In this document: piece after piece, positions 18,308-26,337 of the stretch
How positions within the stretch are numbered: the first letter of the stretch is position 1
Layout of the letters: the number at the start of each line of letters is the position of its first letter
NCBI GenBank assembly: GCA_913056165.1
Contig: CAJXMD010000025.1
Coordinates: 1 to 32,170, forward strand
Reading direction: 5' to 3'
DNA from: an uncultured Halieaceae bacterium
GTDB lineage: Bacteria; Pseudomonadota; Gammaproteobacteria; Pseudomonadales; Halieaceae
Length of the DNA stretch: 32,170 bases
Position numbers and translations under genes: made by a program
Notes under the pieces: model-generated
What the model saw: only the letters and a program-made list of their open reading frames with translations
The model's database searches: none
Told to the model about the DNA's origin: nothing

Positions 18308-18395
18308 GGGCGTCCACACCGTGAAAAAGCCGCTTTAATCCGTGTCTGTCGCGCCCCAATCGCGGATTTCCGAGGCCTCCCGGAGGCATCCAGAC

Positions 18396-18734
18396 CTAGT
18401 GTTGCTCGCGAGCGTGATTGATGGTGTATCGGGGGATTTCCACCACAAGGGGGGTGTCCCCGACCATGGCCTGACAAGACAGTCGGGACTCGGGCTCCAA
18501 ACCCCAGGCTTTATCAAGATAGTCCTCCTCCAGCTCATCCGCCTCGTTCAGGGAATCGAACCCCTCGCGCACAATGACGTGACAGGTAGTGCAGGCACAG
18601 GACATTTCGCAGGCGTGCTCGATGGCGAGCCCGGCATCGAGCAGAGCCTCACAAAGCGACGTACCTTGCTCAGCTTCTACCAGAGCGCCCTCGGGGCAAA
18701 TATCCTGATGCGGTAAGACCACCACCCGTGTCAT
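18396..18734 (-). CDS. fdx: ISC-type [2Fe-2S] ferredoxin
   Basis: Adrenodoxin-type ferredoxin that supplies electrons for cluster assembly on IscU. The 112-residue product has the four cluster cysteines at 42, 48, 51 (CEMSCACTTC) and 87 (SCQAMV), matching E. coli Fdx. The C-terminus IPRYTINHAREQH is also typical. ATG 18734 overlaps the hscA stop by four bases, with a strong AGGAGG seven bases ahead. It is the last gene of the isc run here; iscX, which normally follows, is missing. A short hairpin, GCCTCCGGGAGGC, lies just downstream but has no T-run. Confidence 0.96.
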   Translation of the reverse strand: MTRVVVLPHQDICPEGALVEAEQGTSLCEALLDAGLAIEHACEMSCACTTCHVIVREGFDSLNEADELEEDYLDKAWGLEPESRLSCQAMVGDTPLVVEIPRYTINHAREQH

Positions 18735-20593
18735 TCGCCAACCTCCTGTTCCAATGCCTCTAACGAAATGCCCCCGAGAGCCTGCTGAATGCTTTGATCC
18801 ATCCGCCGGGCCGCAAACAACTCCGACACTTTGCCGGTATGCTCTACTGCGGATCTTATTGCTTCCACATCATCACCATCCGCTGTTGCCTCAAGGCCTT
18901 GTACGGCAGACAAAAGGTCTCCGCGCTCCGACTCATCCAGCAGGTCACCATCGACTTTCAGTGCCGCATAAATCCCGGCGGCAAGTTGTTCCGCATCCAC
19001 CCTCGCCTCGGTCAATTGTCTCGCCTGCATGTCGGTGCCGGCGTTTTCATAGCCTGCGCGGAGCATCTCTGCAATCGTGGTGTCAGCAAGACCAAAAGAT
19101 GGCTTGACCACTACATGGGCGGTCTCTCCAGTGCTCTCTTCTTTGGCGGACACTTCCAGCAGCCCATCGGCATCAACCTGAAAGGTCACCAGAATCCGGG
19201 CCGCACCCGCAACCATGGGCGGTATTCCTGACAATTCAAAGCGGGCCAGAGAGCGACAGTCCTCCACGCGCTCACGCTCACCCTGCACCACATGCACCAG
19301 TAATCCTGTTTGTCCGTCCCGCGCCGTTGTAAATTCCTGAGCCCTGACCACCGGGATAGTAGTGTTCCGGTGAACCAGCCTCTCCACCAAGCCGCCGTAG
19401 GTCTCAACACCCAAAGAGAGGGGAATCACATCTAGGAGGAGCAAGTCATCCTTGCCACGATTGCCGACCAGCAAATCGGCTTGACGAGCGGCACCCATAG
19501 CCACCACCTGATCAGGATCTATATGGGTTAACGGCTCACGGCCAAAAAGCTTCGCCGCTGCTTCTTTGATCAATGGCATACGCGTGGAACCACCAACCAG
19601 GATAATGCGGTCTACCTGCTCGATACCTGCATCCTCAATGCACTGCCGGCACGCATCCAGACTTCGATTCACTAACTCCCCGCAGAGGCCATTCAGTGTC
19701 GATCTGTCAACCACTACCTCCCCGGTACCGGCGACGATATGATCGAGGGATACAGTGCAACTGATCTGCTCACTCAACAGCTCTTTTACACCACGGGCAC
19801 AGGCAATAACGCCTCGTCGTTGCCCGATGGTCAGATTATCCAGCGCCGCTGCTGCCGTCAGATGATCGGCAAGGAGCCGATCAAAATCATCGCCACCGAG
19901 GCCACTATCACCTCCCGTGGCCAGCACCTCAAAAACACCGCGCTCGAGACGCAGAATGGAAATATCAAAAGTGCCCCCGCCAAGATCGTAGACAGCAACA
20001 ACACCCTCCTCCGCGCTGTCGAGTCCGTAGGCAACCGCGGCGGCAGTAGGCTCATTCAACAGGCGAAGCACGGGCAACCCCGCTAATTCAGCAGCTTGAC
20101 GGGTTGCCTGCCGCTGGGCGTCATCGAAATACGCCGGTACTGTGATAACGACTCCGTCGAGTTGGTCAAAGCCCGCCAGGTTCGCTCTGGAGGCAAGCGC
20201 CCTCAGAATATCTGCAGATACTTCAACGGGGGTCACCGGACCACGGGTTGTCGCGAAGGCCATGCCCTCATCAGCAAATTCAAGGTAGCCCTCATCAGAC
20301 ACCTCATCGCGGCTTTTACCCATAAAACGTTTGGCCGAGGCGATTGTGTCCGCGGAGTGCTCGGCGGCCAGGACCACTGCCGCATCCCCTACGATTACTT
20401 CAGCTTGGCCGTAGTAGGCCACTGAGGGCAGTGACATTGCGCCAGCCTCATCGGGGAGCACCGACAGGCGATCACCATCGAAATGAGCAATCAGGCTGTT
20501 TGTGGTTCCAAGGTCGATACCCACTCCCACTTTACGCGGCCCGTCGGGGGATGTTTCGGATGCGCCTGGCTCCGCAATTTGCATCAGGACCAT
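18731..20593 (-). CDS. hscA: Fe-S assembly Hsp70 chaperone HscA
   Basis: HscA is the specialised Hsp70 that binds the LPPVK motif of IscU and drives cluster transfer with HscB. The 620-residue sequence has the ATPase signatures VGIDLGTTNSLIA (about 24-36), VYDLGGGTFDISIL and ILVGGSTRMPLIKEA, followed by the substrate-binding domain (VIPLSLGVETYGG) and a helical lid. The start ATG 20593 overlaps the hscB stop by one base (TGATG), with GGAG eight bases ahead; a second ATG is three codons later. Confidence 0.97.
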   Translation of the reverse strand: MVLMQIAEPGASETSPDGPRKVGVGIDLGTTNSLIAHFDGDRLSVLPDEAGAMSLPSVAYYGQAEVIVGDAAVVLAAEHSADTIASAKRFMGKSRDEVSDEGYLEFADEGMAFATTRGPVTPVEVSADILRALASRANLAGFDQLDGVVITVPAYFDDAQRQATRQAAELAGLPVLRLLNEPTAAAVAYGLDSAEEGVVAVYDLGGGTFDISILRLERGVFEVLATGGDSGLGGDDFDRLLADHLTAAAALDNLTIGQRRGVIACARGVKELLSEQISCTVSLDHIVAGTGEVVVDRSTLNGLCGELVNRSLDACRQCIEDAGIEQVDRIILVGGSTRMPLIKEAAAKLFGREPLTHIDPDQVVAMGAARQADLLVGNRGKDDLLLLDVIPLSLGVETYGGLVERLVHRNTTIPVVRAQEFTTARDGQTGLLVHVVQGERERVEDCRSLARFELSGIPPMVAGAARILVTFQVDADGLLEVSAKEESTGETAHVVVKPSFGLADTTIAEMLRAGYENAGTDMQARQLTEARVDAEQLAAGIYAALKVDGDLLDESERGDLLSAVQGLEATADGDDVEAIRSAVEHTGKVSELFAARRMDQSIQQALGGISLEALEQEVGE

Positions 20594-21156
20594 CAGGAAG
20601 TCTCCAACGCTTGCACAGGTGGCAACTCAGCTCGTAGCTTGGAGAGATACAGCAGCTTTACCCATGCCCGGCCCGCGGATTCAAGCTCGCCATCGGCGAT
20701 AGTTCGACGAAAGGCGGAGAGCCACTCGTCATAGAGCGCGTGAGTGGACTCATGGAGCGCAGCGACAGCCTGTGGGTCCCGCTGCTTTTCTTCAGCGGAC
20801 AGAATCATCGATGCGGATTCACGCAGCTCAATCTGTTGAAGCAGAAAATCCCCGTCCACAGGCTCTCGCTCCAACGCCTTGAGGTCGACCCCGAGACGCT
20901 CAAGCATAAAGCCAGCGCGTTTTACGTCGTCTTTTAAGGTTTGGAAGCCGGCATTGAGCTCCGCGGAAAGCTGGGCGGCTACGCGCTGCTCGGCAGGCGC
21001 CTTGCCCGCAAATCGATCTGGGTGAAATTGTTTTTGAAGTACCTTGAACCGGCGGGACAAATCCTCGGCATCGAGATCAAAATCCGCCGGTAACTGGAAC
21101 AGTTCGAAATAATCCCGGGGCGAGCGAGCCTCCCGATCGACCGAGGCTTCCATCAC
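20593..21156 (-). CDS. hscB: Fe-S assembly J-domain co-chaperone HscB
   Basis: HscB delivers IscU to HscA and stimulates its ATPase. The 187-residue product has an N-terminal J domain with the HPD motif at residues 45-47 (KQFHPDRF) and a C-terminal helical IscU-binding domain. The frame begins GTG ATG: GTG 21156 overlaps the iscA stop (TAG 21158-21156) by one base, and the ATG at 21153 is an equally likely start. It matches the conserved iscA-hscB-hscA order. Confidence 0.95.
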   Translation of the reverse strand: MMEASVDREARSPRDYFELFQLPADFDLDAEDLSRRFKVLQKQFHPDRFAGKAPAEQRVAAQLSAELNAGFQTLKDDVKRAGFMLERLGVDLKALEREPVDGDFLLQQIELRESASMILSAEEKQRDPQAVAALHESTHALYDEWLSAFRRTIADGELESAGRAWVKLLYLSKLRAELPPVQALETS

Positions 21157-21479
21157 TAAACCGTGAAACTCTCACCACAGCCACATTCCCCGGCCACGTT
21201 TGGATTGCGGAACTCGAGGCCTTCATTCAGGCCTTCCTTGGCGAAGTCGACGATCGTGCCATCGAGATAAACCAAGCTTTTTGGGTCGACGAACAGCTTG
21301 ACGCCAAAATCTTCAAACACCTCATCCTCGGGCTGGACCGCGTCGACAAATTCAAGCACGTAGGCCAAACCTGAGCAGCCTGATGTCTTCACCCCGATGC
21401 GGATTCCCTCACCGTGACCGCGGGCATCGAGCTGGCGCTGAACATGACCTGCTGCTGCCTCTGTTACCGAGATCGTCAT
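21156..21479 (-). CDS. iscA: Iron-sulfur cluster carrier IscA
   Basis: A-type carrier that takes clusters from IscU to apo-proteins. The 107-residue product has the three conserved cysteines at 35 (TSGCSG), 99 and 101 (GECGCGESF), the same positions as in E. coli IscA. Its start overlaps the iscU stop (TAATG), and AGGG lies about seven bases ahead within iscU. Confidence 0.97.
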   Translation of the reverse strand: MTISVTEAAAGHVQRQLDARGHGEGIRIGVKTSGCSGLAYVLEFVDAVQPEDEVFEDFGVKLFVDPKSLVYLDGTIVDFAKEGLNEGLEFRNPNVAGECGCGESFTV

Positions 21480-21862
21480 TAGTCGCCCTGCTTCTCTCGA
21501 AAGTTTTTCACCGCCGCTTTAATCGCATCCTCCGCCAATACCGAGCAGTGAATCTTGACTGGCGGCAACGCAAGCTCTTGGGCAATTTCGGTATTTTTGA
21601 TCTGCTCGGCTTCCTCTAGCTTCTTTCCTTTCACCCATTCCGTTAACAACGAGCTCGAAGCAATCGCGGAGCCACAGCCGTAGGTTTTAAACTTGGCATC
21701 CTCGATAACGCCCTCATCATTAACCTTGATTTGCAGTCGCATCACGTCACCGCAAGCAGGCGCACCCACCATTCCAGTACCAATGCTTTCATCGCTATCA
21801 TCAAACTTCCCCACGTTTCTGGGGTTCTCGTAGTGATCGATTACCTTGTCGCTGTAAGCCAT
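21479..21862 (-). CDS. iscU: Iron-sulfur cluster scaffold IscU
   Basis: Scaffold on which IscS, Fdx and iron build [2Fe-2S] clusters. The 127-residue protein has the ligands Cys37 (GAPACGD), Asp39, Cys63 (YGCGSA), His105 and Cys106 (KIHCS). The HscA recognition motif LPPVK is at residues 99-103. A GGGAG site lies seven bases before the ATG. It is 35 bases after iscS. The sequence is close to textbook IscU. Confidence 0.98.
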   Translation of the reverse strand: MAYSDKVIDHYENPRNVGKFDDSDESIGTGMVGAPACGDVMRLQIKVNDEGVIEDAKFKTYGCGSAIASSSLLTEWVKGKKLEEAEQIKNTEIAQELALPPVKIHCSVLAEDAIKAAVKNFREKQGD

Positions 21863-21897
21863 GCTTTACTCCCTATCAAATAGGTTCGAGACAGTCC

Positions 21898-23124
21898 TCA
21901 ATGGGCTGCCCATTCAATCGTGTTGAGATCAATACCATCCTGATACATATCCCAAAGCGGGGATAGCTCACGCAGTTTCTCTACGGCGTGACGGACCTGG
22001 GTGATCGCGTGATCAACTTCGGCGTCAGTGGTGAAACGCCCAAAACTGAAGCGCAGGGAACTGTGGGCCAACTCGTCATTAAGCCCCAACGCCCGCAGTA
22101 CATAGGAGGGCTCGAGACTTGCCGAAGTGCAGGCCGACCCCGACGACAGGGCCAAATCGCGCAGGGACATCAACAGTGACTCCCCCTCCACAAAGGCAAA
22201 GCTGACATTGAGGGCGCCGGGCAGTCGACTCTCCTCATCACCATTGATGTGCACTTCAGGTATGTCGTTGATACCGGCCCAGAAGCGCTCACGCAGGGCT
22301 CTCAATCGCGCTCCTTCGGAGGCCATTTCCTCGCGAGCGATACGCGCAGCCTCACCGAACCCCACCGCCTGATGGGTGGCCAATGTCCCCGAACGCATGC
22401 CGCGCTCATGGCCGCCCCCATGCATCTGCGCCTCAATCCGAACTCGGGGCTTACGCCGCACATAAAGTGCGCCGATGCCCTTGGGGCCATACATTTTGTG
22501 GGCCGACATGGAGAGCAAGTCGATCTTCATGGATTCCATGTCAAGGACGACCTTGCCCGCACTCTGAGCGGCATCAACGTGATAAAGCACGCCAGCCTCA
22601 CGGCACACTTCACCAATACCAGCCACATCGTTGACCACACCAATTTCATTATTCGCATGCATCACCGAAACCAGAATCGTATCGTCCCTCAGGGCGGCAG
22701 AGACCATTTCCGGCGTGGTAAGGCCTGCTTCATTGGGCGCAAGATACGTCACCTCATATCCTTCACGCTCCAGCTGACGGCAAGTGTCGAGCACCGCTTT
22801 GTGTTCAATCTTTGACGTGATGATGTGGCGGCCTTTCTTCTGATAAAAGTGCGCCACTCCTTTGATCGCCAGGTTGTCGGATTCGGTCGCACCGGAGGTC
22901 CAGACAATCTCCCGAGGATCGGCATTGATTAAGTCGGCGATTTGGTTGCGAGCATTTTCAACCGCTTCCTCGGCTTTCCAGCCATACTGATGGGATCGGG
23001 AAGCGGGATTCCCGAAGGTGCCCTCCATCGACAGACACTCGGTCATCGCAGCCACTACCCGCGGATCAACCGGGGTTGTGGACAGATAGTCTAGGTAGAT
23101 GGGCAATTGTGCCGGTGCGTTCAT
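21898..23124 (-). CDS. iscS: Cysteine desulfurase IscS
   Basis: PLP enzyme that extracts sulfur from cysteine for Fe-S clusters and tRNA thiolation. The 408-residue product has the PLP lysine at residue 210 ([10 protein letters not shown]), the persulfide cysteine at 332 (SGSACTSAS) and the C-terminal IEWAAH tail that contacts IscU. Both key residues are four higher than in E. coli because of a slightly longer N-terminus. The N-terminal motif reads [13 protein letters not shown] where most homologues have LDYSATTP or LDYAATTP, a small local variation. AGGGA lies about nine bases before the ATG. Confidence 0.98.
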   Translation of the reverse strand: MNAPAQLPIYLDYLSTTPVDPRVVAAMTECLSMEGTFGNPASRSHQYGWKAEEAVENARNQIADLINADPREIVWTSGATESDNLAIKGVAHFYQKKGRHIITSKIEHKAVLDTCRQLEREGYEVTYLAPNEAGLTTPEMVSAALRDDTILVSVMHANNEIGVVNDVAGIGEVCREAGVLYHVDAAQSAGKVVLDMESMKIDLLSMSAHKMYGPKGIGALYVRRKPRVRIEAQMHGGGHERGMRSGTLATHQAVGFGEAARIAREEMASEGARLRALRERFWAGINDIPEVHINGDEESRLPGALNVSFAFVEGESLLMSLRDLALSSGSACTSASLEPSYVLRALGLNDELAHSSLRFSFGRFTTDAEVDHAITQVRHAVEKLRELSPLWDMYQDGIDLNTIEWAAH

Positions 23125-23135
23125 CTCATTTTTCC

Positions 23136-23591
23136 CTATTGCAGCACAAGCTGCTGAATTACATCGCTCGACGTCCCTGACTTCCTGCTACCGCGCTGAT
23201 CGACCAGATCCGCCAAGCTGATGCCACTTAAAAACCCGTGAATCTGATCGCTCAGATCCTGCCAAAGGTGATGGGTCAGGCAGACCTCTCCCTGGTGACA
23301 GTTCCCCTTGCCCTGACAGTTGGTGACATCCACTGACTCATCGACCGCATCAATGATCTGGGCAACAAAAATGCCTTTCCGCTCACGCGACAATCGATAG
23401 CCCCCGCCGGGCCCCCGCACACTGGTCACAAGATCCCCCCGCCGGAGCTTGGAGAAAAGCTGCTCGAGGTAGGACAGAGAAATCTCTTGCCGTGCCGAAA
23501 TGTCAGACAAGGTCACCGGGCTCTCGTGGCCGTGAATCGCCAAATCAAGCATCGCGGTCACCGCATAGCGACCTCGGGTGGTTAATTTCAT
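23136..23591 (-). CDS. iscR: Fe-S cluster-sensing repressor IscR
   Basis: Rrf2-family repressor that binds a [2Fe-2S] cluster and shuts down the isc operon when clusters are plentiful. From ATG 23591 it is 151 residues and begins [18 protein letters not shown], as in E. coli. The cluster ligands Cys92, Cys98, Cys104 and His107 ([18 protein letters not shown]) are at the same numbers as in E. coli. The winged helix includes [29 protein letters not shown] strong GGAGG site supports this start over the upstream in-frame codon at 23621. Two IscR-like operators lie directly upstream. Confidence 0.97.
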   Translation of the reverse strand: MKLTTRGRYAVTAMLDLAIHGHESPVTLSDISARQEISLSYLEQLFSKLRRGDLVTSVRGPGGGYRLSRERKGIFVAQIIDAVDESVDVTNCQGKGNCHQGEVCLTHHLWQDLSDQIHGFLSGISLADLVDQRGSRKSGTSSDVIQQLVLQ

Positions 23592-23623
23592 GGGGTTTCC
23601 TCCACAGGCAGAGTGTGACAAAA

Positions 23624-23640
23624 CCTACTAATTTACTCAA
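23624..23640 (-). promoter_or_regulatory. Putative IscR type 1 operator, proximal
   Basis: On the minus strand TTGAGTAAATTAGTAGG matches the core of the E. coli IscR type 1 site as I recall it (YYGACTRWWWYAGTCRR) at 15 of 17 positions. It ends 33 bases before the iscR ATG, as expected for autoregulation. Confidence 0.6.
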
Positions 23641-23648
23641 GTAAAAAA

Positions 23649-23665
23649 CCAACTAATTGACTAGG
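23649..23665 (-). promoter_or_regulatory. Putative IscR type 1 operator, distal
   Basis: On the minus strand CCTAGTCAATTAGTTGG matches the same core at about 13 of 17 positions and shares AATTAGTNGG with the proximal site. The two sites repeat with a 25-base period. The distal one overlaps the last codons and stop of trmJ. E. coli also has tandem IscR sites at its isc promoter. Confidence 0.45.
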
Positions 23666-24419
23666 TTTTTTTGCCACCAGAGCCCGCATCTCTCAGACTT
23701 TTCTGGGTTTCTGCCAGCGTGCCCCTGAGAATATTCAGCTCCATCTCGTCCAATCTAACGCGGTTGTAGAGACGTTTTAGCCGCCTCATCAGCTGCCTCG
23801 GCGCACTTGGGTCAAGGAATCCGATCTCAATCAGGGTTTCCTCAAGGTGGGTATAAAAGTGCTGCATATCCTTGGCGGTCGCGAAGGGGGTATCCCAATG
23901 GGCATCCTCCTCAGCAGGCAAGGTATCGCCCAGCGCTTTCATCCGAATTTCGTAGGCAACGAGTTGCACCGCCATCGCCAAATTGAGGGACGGATAGTCC
24001 TCATGGGTGGGAATGTGACAGTGCAGATTGCAGAGCTCCAGTTCCTCATTCAGCAACCCCCTGTCCTCCCGACCAAACAGGATAGCCACCTGCTCTCCAG
24101 CCTGGGCGTTGTCCACTAACCGAGAGGCGCACTGCCGCGCATCCTGCACTGGCCAAGGAATCCGCCGCTCCCGGGCACTGGTGCCAACGACGAACTGGGC
24201 GTCCGCAATCGCTTCGGCAACCGTCTCTACCACCGACGCCTGCTCGAGCACGTCGATAGCCGACGCTGCCCGCCACTCTGCCTCGGGGGCAGGATACTCA
24301 AGGGGCTTTACCAGCGTCAGATTTCTTAACCCCATGTTCTTCATCGCGCGCGCAACACCACCAATGTTGCCACTGTGGGTCGTGTGAACGAGCACAACGC
24401 GAATATTGTCGAGACTCAT
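23661..24419 (-). CDS. trmJ: tRNA (cytidine/uridine-32-2'-O)-methyltransferase TrmJ
   Basis: SPOUT-class enzyme that 2'-O-methylates position 32 of tRNAs. From ATG 24419 the product is 252 residues. It begins MSLDNIRVVLVHTTHSGNIGGVARAMKNMGL, the family N-terminus. The trefoil-knot SAM motifs VAILFGREDRGLLNEEL and PSLNLAMAVQLVAYEIRM follow, with a helical C-terminal extension. The frame runs up to 24461, but AAGGT ahead of 24419 and homologue length favour the internal ATG. It lies directly before iscR, as in many gammaproteobacteria, and is divergent from suhB. Confidence 0.94.
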   Translation of the reverse strand: MSLDNIRVVLVHTTHSGNIGGVARAMKNMGLRNLTLVKPLEYPAPEAEWRAASAIDVLEQASVVETVAEAIADAQFVVGTSARERRIPWPVQDARQCASRLVDNAQAGEQVAILFGREDRGLLNEELELCNLHCHIPTHEDYPSLNLAMAVQLVAYEIRMKALGDTLPAEEDAHWDTPFATAKDMQHFYTHLEETLIEIGFLDPSAPRQLMRRLKRLYNRVRLDEMELNILRGTLAETQKSLRDAGSGGKKT

Positions 24420-24551
24420 GAGGACTACCTTTTGCTCGGAGTGGTCATGGTGCAAACCCACTCATGATTAGCACGCCACGCCGTCAAGGCCGGCGCGCAA
24501 GAATTTTGGGGGCGAGAGTGTAACAAAGCAGTAACCCAAAACCCTCTCCCC

Positions 24552-24566
24552 TGTTATGATGCGCGC
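24552..24566 (+). promoter_or_regulatory. Extended -10 promoter of suhB with GC-rich discriminator
   Basis: TGTTATGAT at 24552-24560 is an extended -10 element (TGn plus TATGAT, five of six matches). No good -35 is seen 17 bases upstream. The next bases are GCGCGCCCGC, a GC-rich discriminator of the type associated with ppGpp-sensitive promoters. Transcription would start near 24567, giving a leader of about 40 bases. Confidence 0.5.
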
Positions 24567-24606
24567 CCGCGCTGACCGCGCAGCCCGATCAATCTCGGAG
24601 ATAAGT

Positions 24607-25401
24607 ATGGAACCCATGGTCTCGATAGCCCTGCGCGCGGCACGCAAAGCCGGGGATATTATCGTGCGGGCCTCTGATGAACTTGATCGCATCACGCCGC
24701 AGGCCAAAGGCGCAGCAGATTTTGTTACCGATGTGGATATCGCGGCTGAAAAAGAGATCCTGTATCACCTTCAAAAAACCTACCCCGATCATGGTTTTAT
24801 TGCCGAAGAAAGTGGTCGTACGGGCAATCCCGATGCCGAGGCCGTCTGGTTGATCGATCCCCTCGATGGGACCAGCAACTTCATGCGGGGCATCCCCCAC
24901 TACTGCGTTTCCATCGCCTGCCTGATGAACGGCAAAGTGGAGCATGCTGTGGTGGTCGACCCTGTACGTCGTGAAGAGTTCACCGCCTCCCGAGGGCGTG
25001 GAGCCCAGCTCAATGGTCGCCGCATTCGCGTCAGCAGTCGCACCGAGCTACGCGAGTCATTATTGGGCACTGGTATACCGTTTCTGGGACATCAGGACGC
25101 AATCCTGCCTACCTATGTTCAAACCATCGCGGAGCTGGCGGCCCAGAGCATGGGTATTCGCCGCGCTGGAGCCGCCGCACTCGATCTGGCCTATGTCGCA
25201 GCCGGGAGGCTTGATGGTTTCTGGGAGGTTGGCCTGTCGTCCTGGGACATTGCCGCAGGCTCGTTGCTGGTCAAAGAGGCTGGTGGACTGGTCTCAGACA
25301 TTCGCGGGGGCGAGGGCTACTTGGACGATGGCTCCATCGTCTGTGGCGGCCCCAAAATCTTCAAGAAAGTGCTTTCCGTAGTCGGCCCTGCCCTACGGTA
25401 G
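24607..25401 (+). CDS. suhB: Inositol-1-monophosphatase family protein SuhB
   Basis: Magnesium-dependent inositol monophosphatase; in E. coli SuhB is also part of the rRNA antitermination complex. From ATG 24607 the product is 264 residues. Metal ligands are visible as Glu67 (AEESG), Asp84 and Asp87 (IDPLDGTSNF) and Asp214 (SSWDIAAG). The common motif is DPLDGTTNF, so Ser90 replaces a threonine. GGAG lies six bases before ATG 24607, which I prefer over the upstream in-frame codon at 24556 that falls inside the predicted promoter. It is divergent from trmJ and ends 21 bases from the convergent secF. Confidence 0.95.
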   Translation: MEPMVSIALRAARKAGDIIVRASDELDRITPQAKGAADFVTDVDIAAEKEILYHLQKTYPDHGFIAEESGRTGNPDAEAVWLIDPLDGTSNFMRGIPHYCVSIACLMNGKVEHAVVVDPVRREEFTASRGRGAQLNGRRIRVSSRTELRESLLGTGIPFLGHQDAILPTYVQTIAELAAQSMGIRRAGAAALDLAYVAAGRLDGFWEVGLSSWDIAAGSLLVKEAGGLVSDIRGGEGYLDDGSIVCGGPKIFKKVLSVVGPALR

Positions 25402-25422
25402 GTCTGTCACAAGGGCTGCCAT

Positions 25423-26337
25423 CTAGACCTGAGAGCCGTCCTCATTCCCCAGTTCCCGAGTCGGGATGGCGACATCCTCCTTACTGACTCCCAGAGCAAG
25501 CAGAATCGTTGCAGACACATAGATCGAGGAATAGGTACCGATAGCAACACCGGCAAGCAAAGCCAGCGCAAATCCGTGGATCATATCGCCGCCAAATACC
25601 GCCAGCGCCACCAGCACCAGAATCGTCGTCAATGACGTAACGACGGTACGACCAAAGGTTTCGGTGAGTGACACATCAATAACGTCGCTGGGCGACATCC
25701 GTCGCAGCTTGCGGAAATTCTCTCGGATACGATCTGCGACCACAATCGTATCGTTCAGCGAGTAGCCAATCACGGCGAGGATGGCGGCCAGCACCGTGAG
25801 ATCAAATTCCATACCCAAGAGCGAAAAATAGCCAAGTACGAACAAGACGTCGTGGGCAAGGGCCACCACGGCACCCACCGCAAACTTGAACTGAAAGCGG
25901 AAGGCGACGTAGAGCATTACCAAACCAAGGGCCAGCAGCATCGCCAAGCCACCCTGCTCCCGAAGCTCCTCTCCCACAGCGGGACCCACAAATTCGATCC
26001 GCTGCAACTCGACTGGAACCGCAGATACCGACTCGAGCAGTGTCACCATGGCGACCCCCTCATCGTCGGAGTAACCGAGGGGCAACCGAACCAACACGTC
26101 CCGGTCGGTGCCAAACGCTACCACCACCGCACCCTCGTAGCCGTTACTCTCCAACGTAGCGCGAATCAGACTCAGGTCAGCGGAATCACCGTAGGTCACC
26201 TCAACCAAGGTGCCACCGGTAAAATCCAAGCCCCAATTGAGGGAGCGGGTTCCCAGAGACCCCGCCGCCACCAACATAGCAATTAACGAAAACGCCGCGG
26301 CAAATCGCCGCCATTTCATGAAGGGAATGACGTTCAC
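25423..26337 (-). CDS. secF: Protein translocase subunit SecF
   Basis: SecF works with SecD as a proton-driven membrane complex that helps pull exported proteins through SecYEG. The 304-residue product has an N-terminal membrane segment, the conserved LDFTGGTLVEV at about 37-47, a periplasmic domain and five further membrane segments (for example LAMLLALGLVMLYVAFRF, ILAVIGYSLNDTIVVADRIREN). The start is GTG 26337, overlapping the secD stop as GTGA, with a strong AGGAGG seven bases ahead. The ATG at 26319 has no such site. Confidence 0.96.
   Translation of the reverse strand: MNVIPFMKWRRFAAAFSLIAMLVAAGSLGTRSLNWGLDFTGGTLVEVTYGDSADLSLIRATLESNGYEGAVVVAFGTDRDVLVRLPLGYSDDEGVAMVTLLESVSAVPVELQRIEFVGPAVGEELREQGGLAMLLALGLVMLYVAFRFQFKFAVGAVVALAHDVLFVLGYFSLLGMEFDLTVLAAILAVIGYSLNDTIVVADRIRENFRKLRRMSPSDVIDVSLTETFGRTVVTSLTTILVLVALAVFGGDMIHGFALALLAGVAIGTYSSIYVSATILLALGVSKEDVAIPTRELGNEDGSQV

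Noticed and set aside
18371-18383. Hairpin GCCTCCGGGAGGC after fdx as an isc operon terminator
   Set aside because: Only a five-pair stem and no following T-run, so termination is doubtful.
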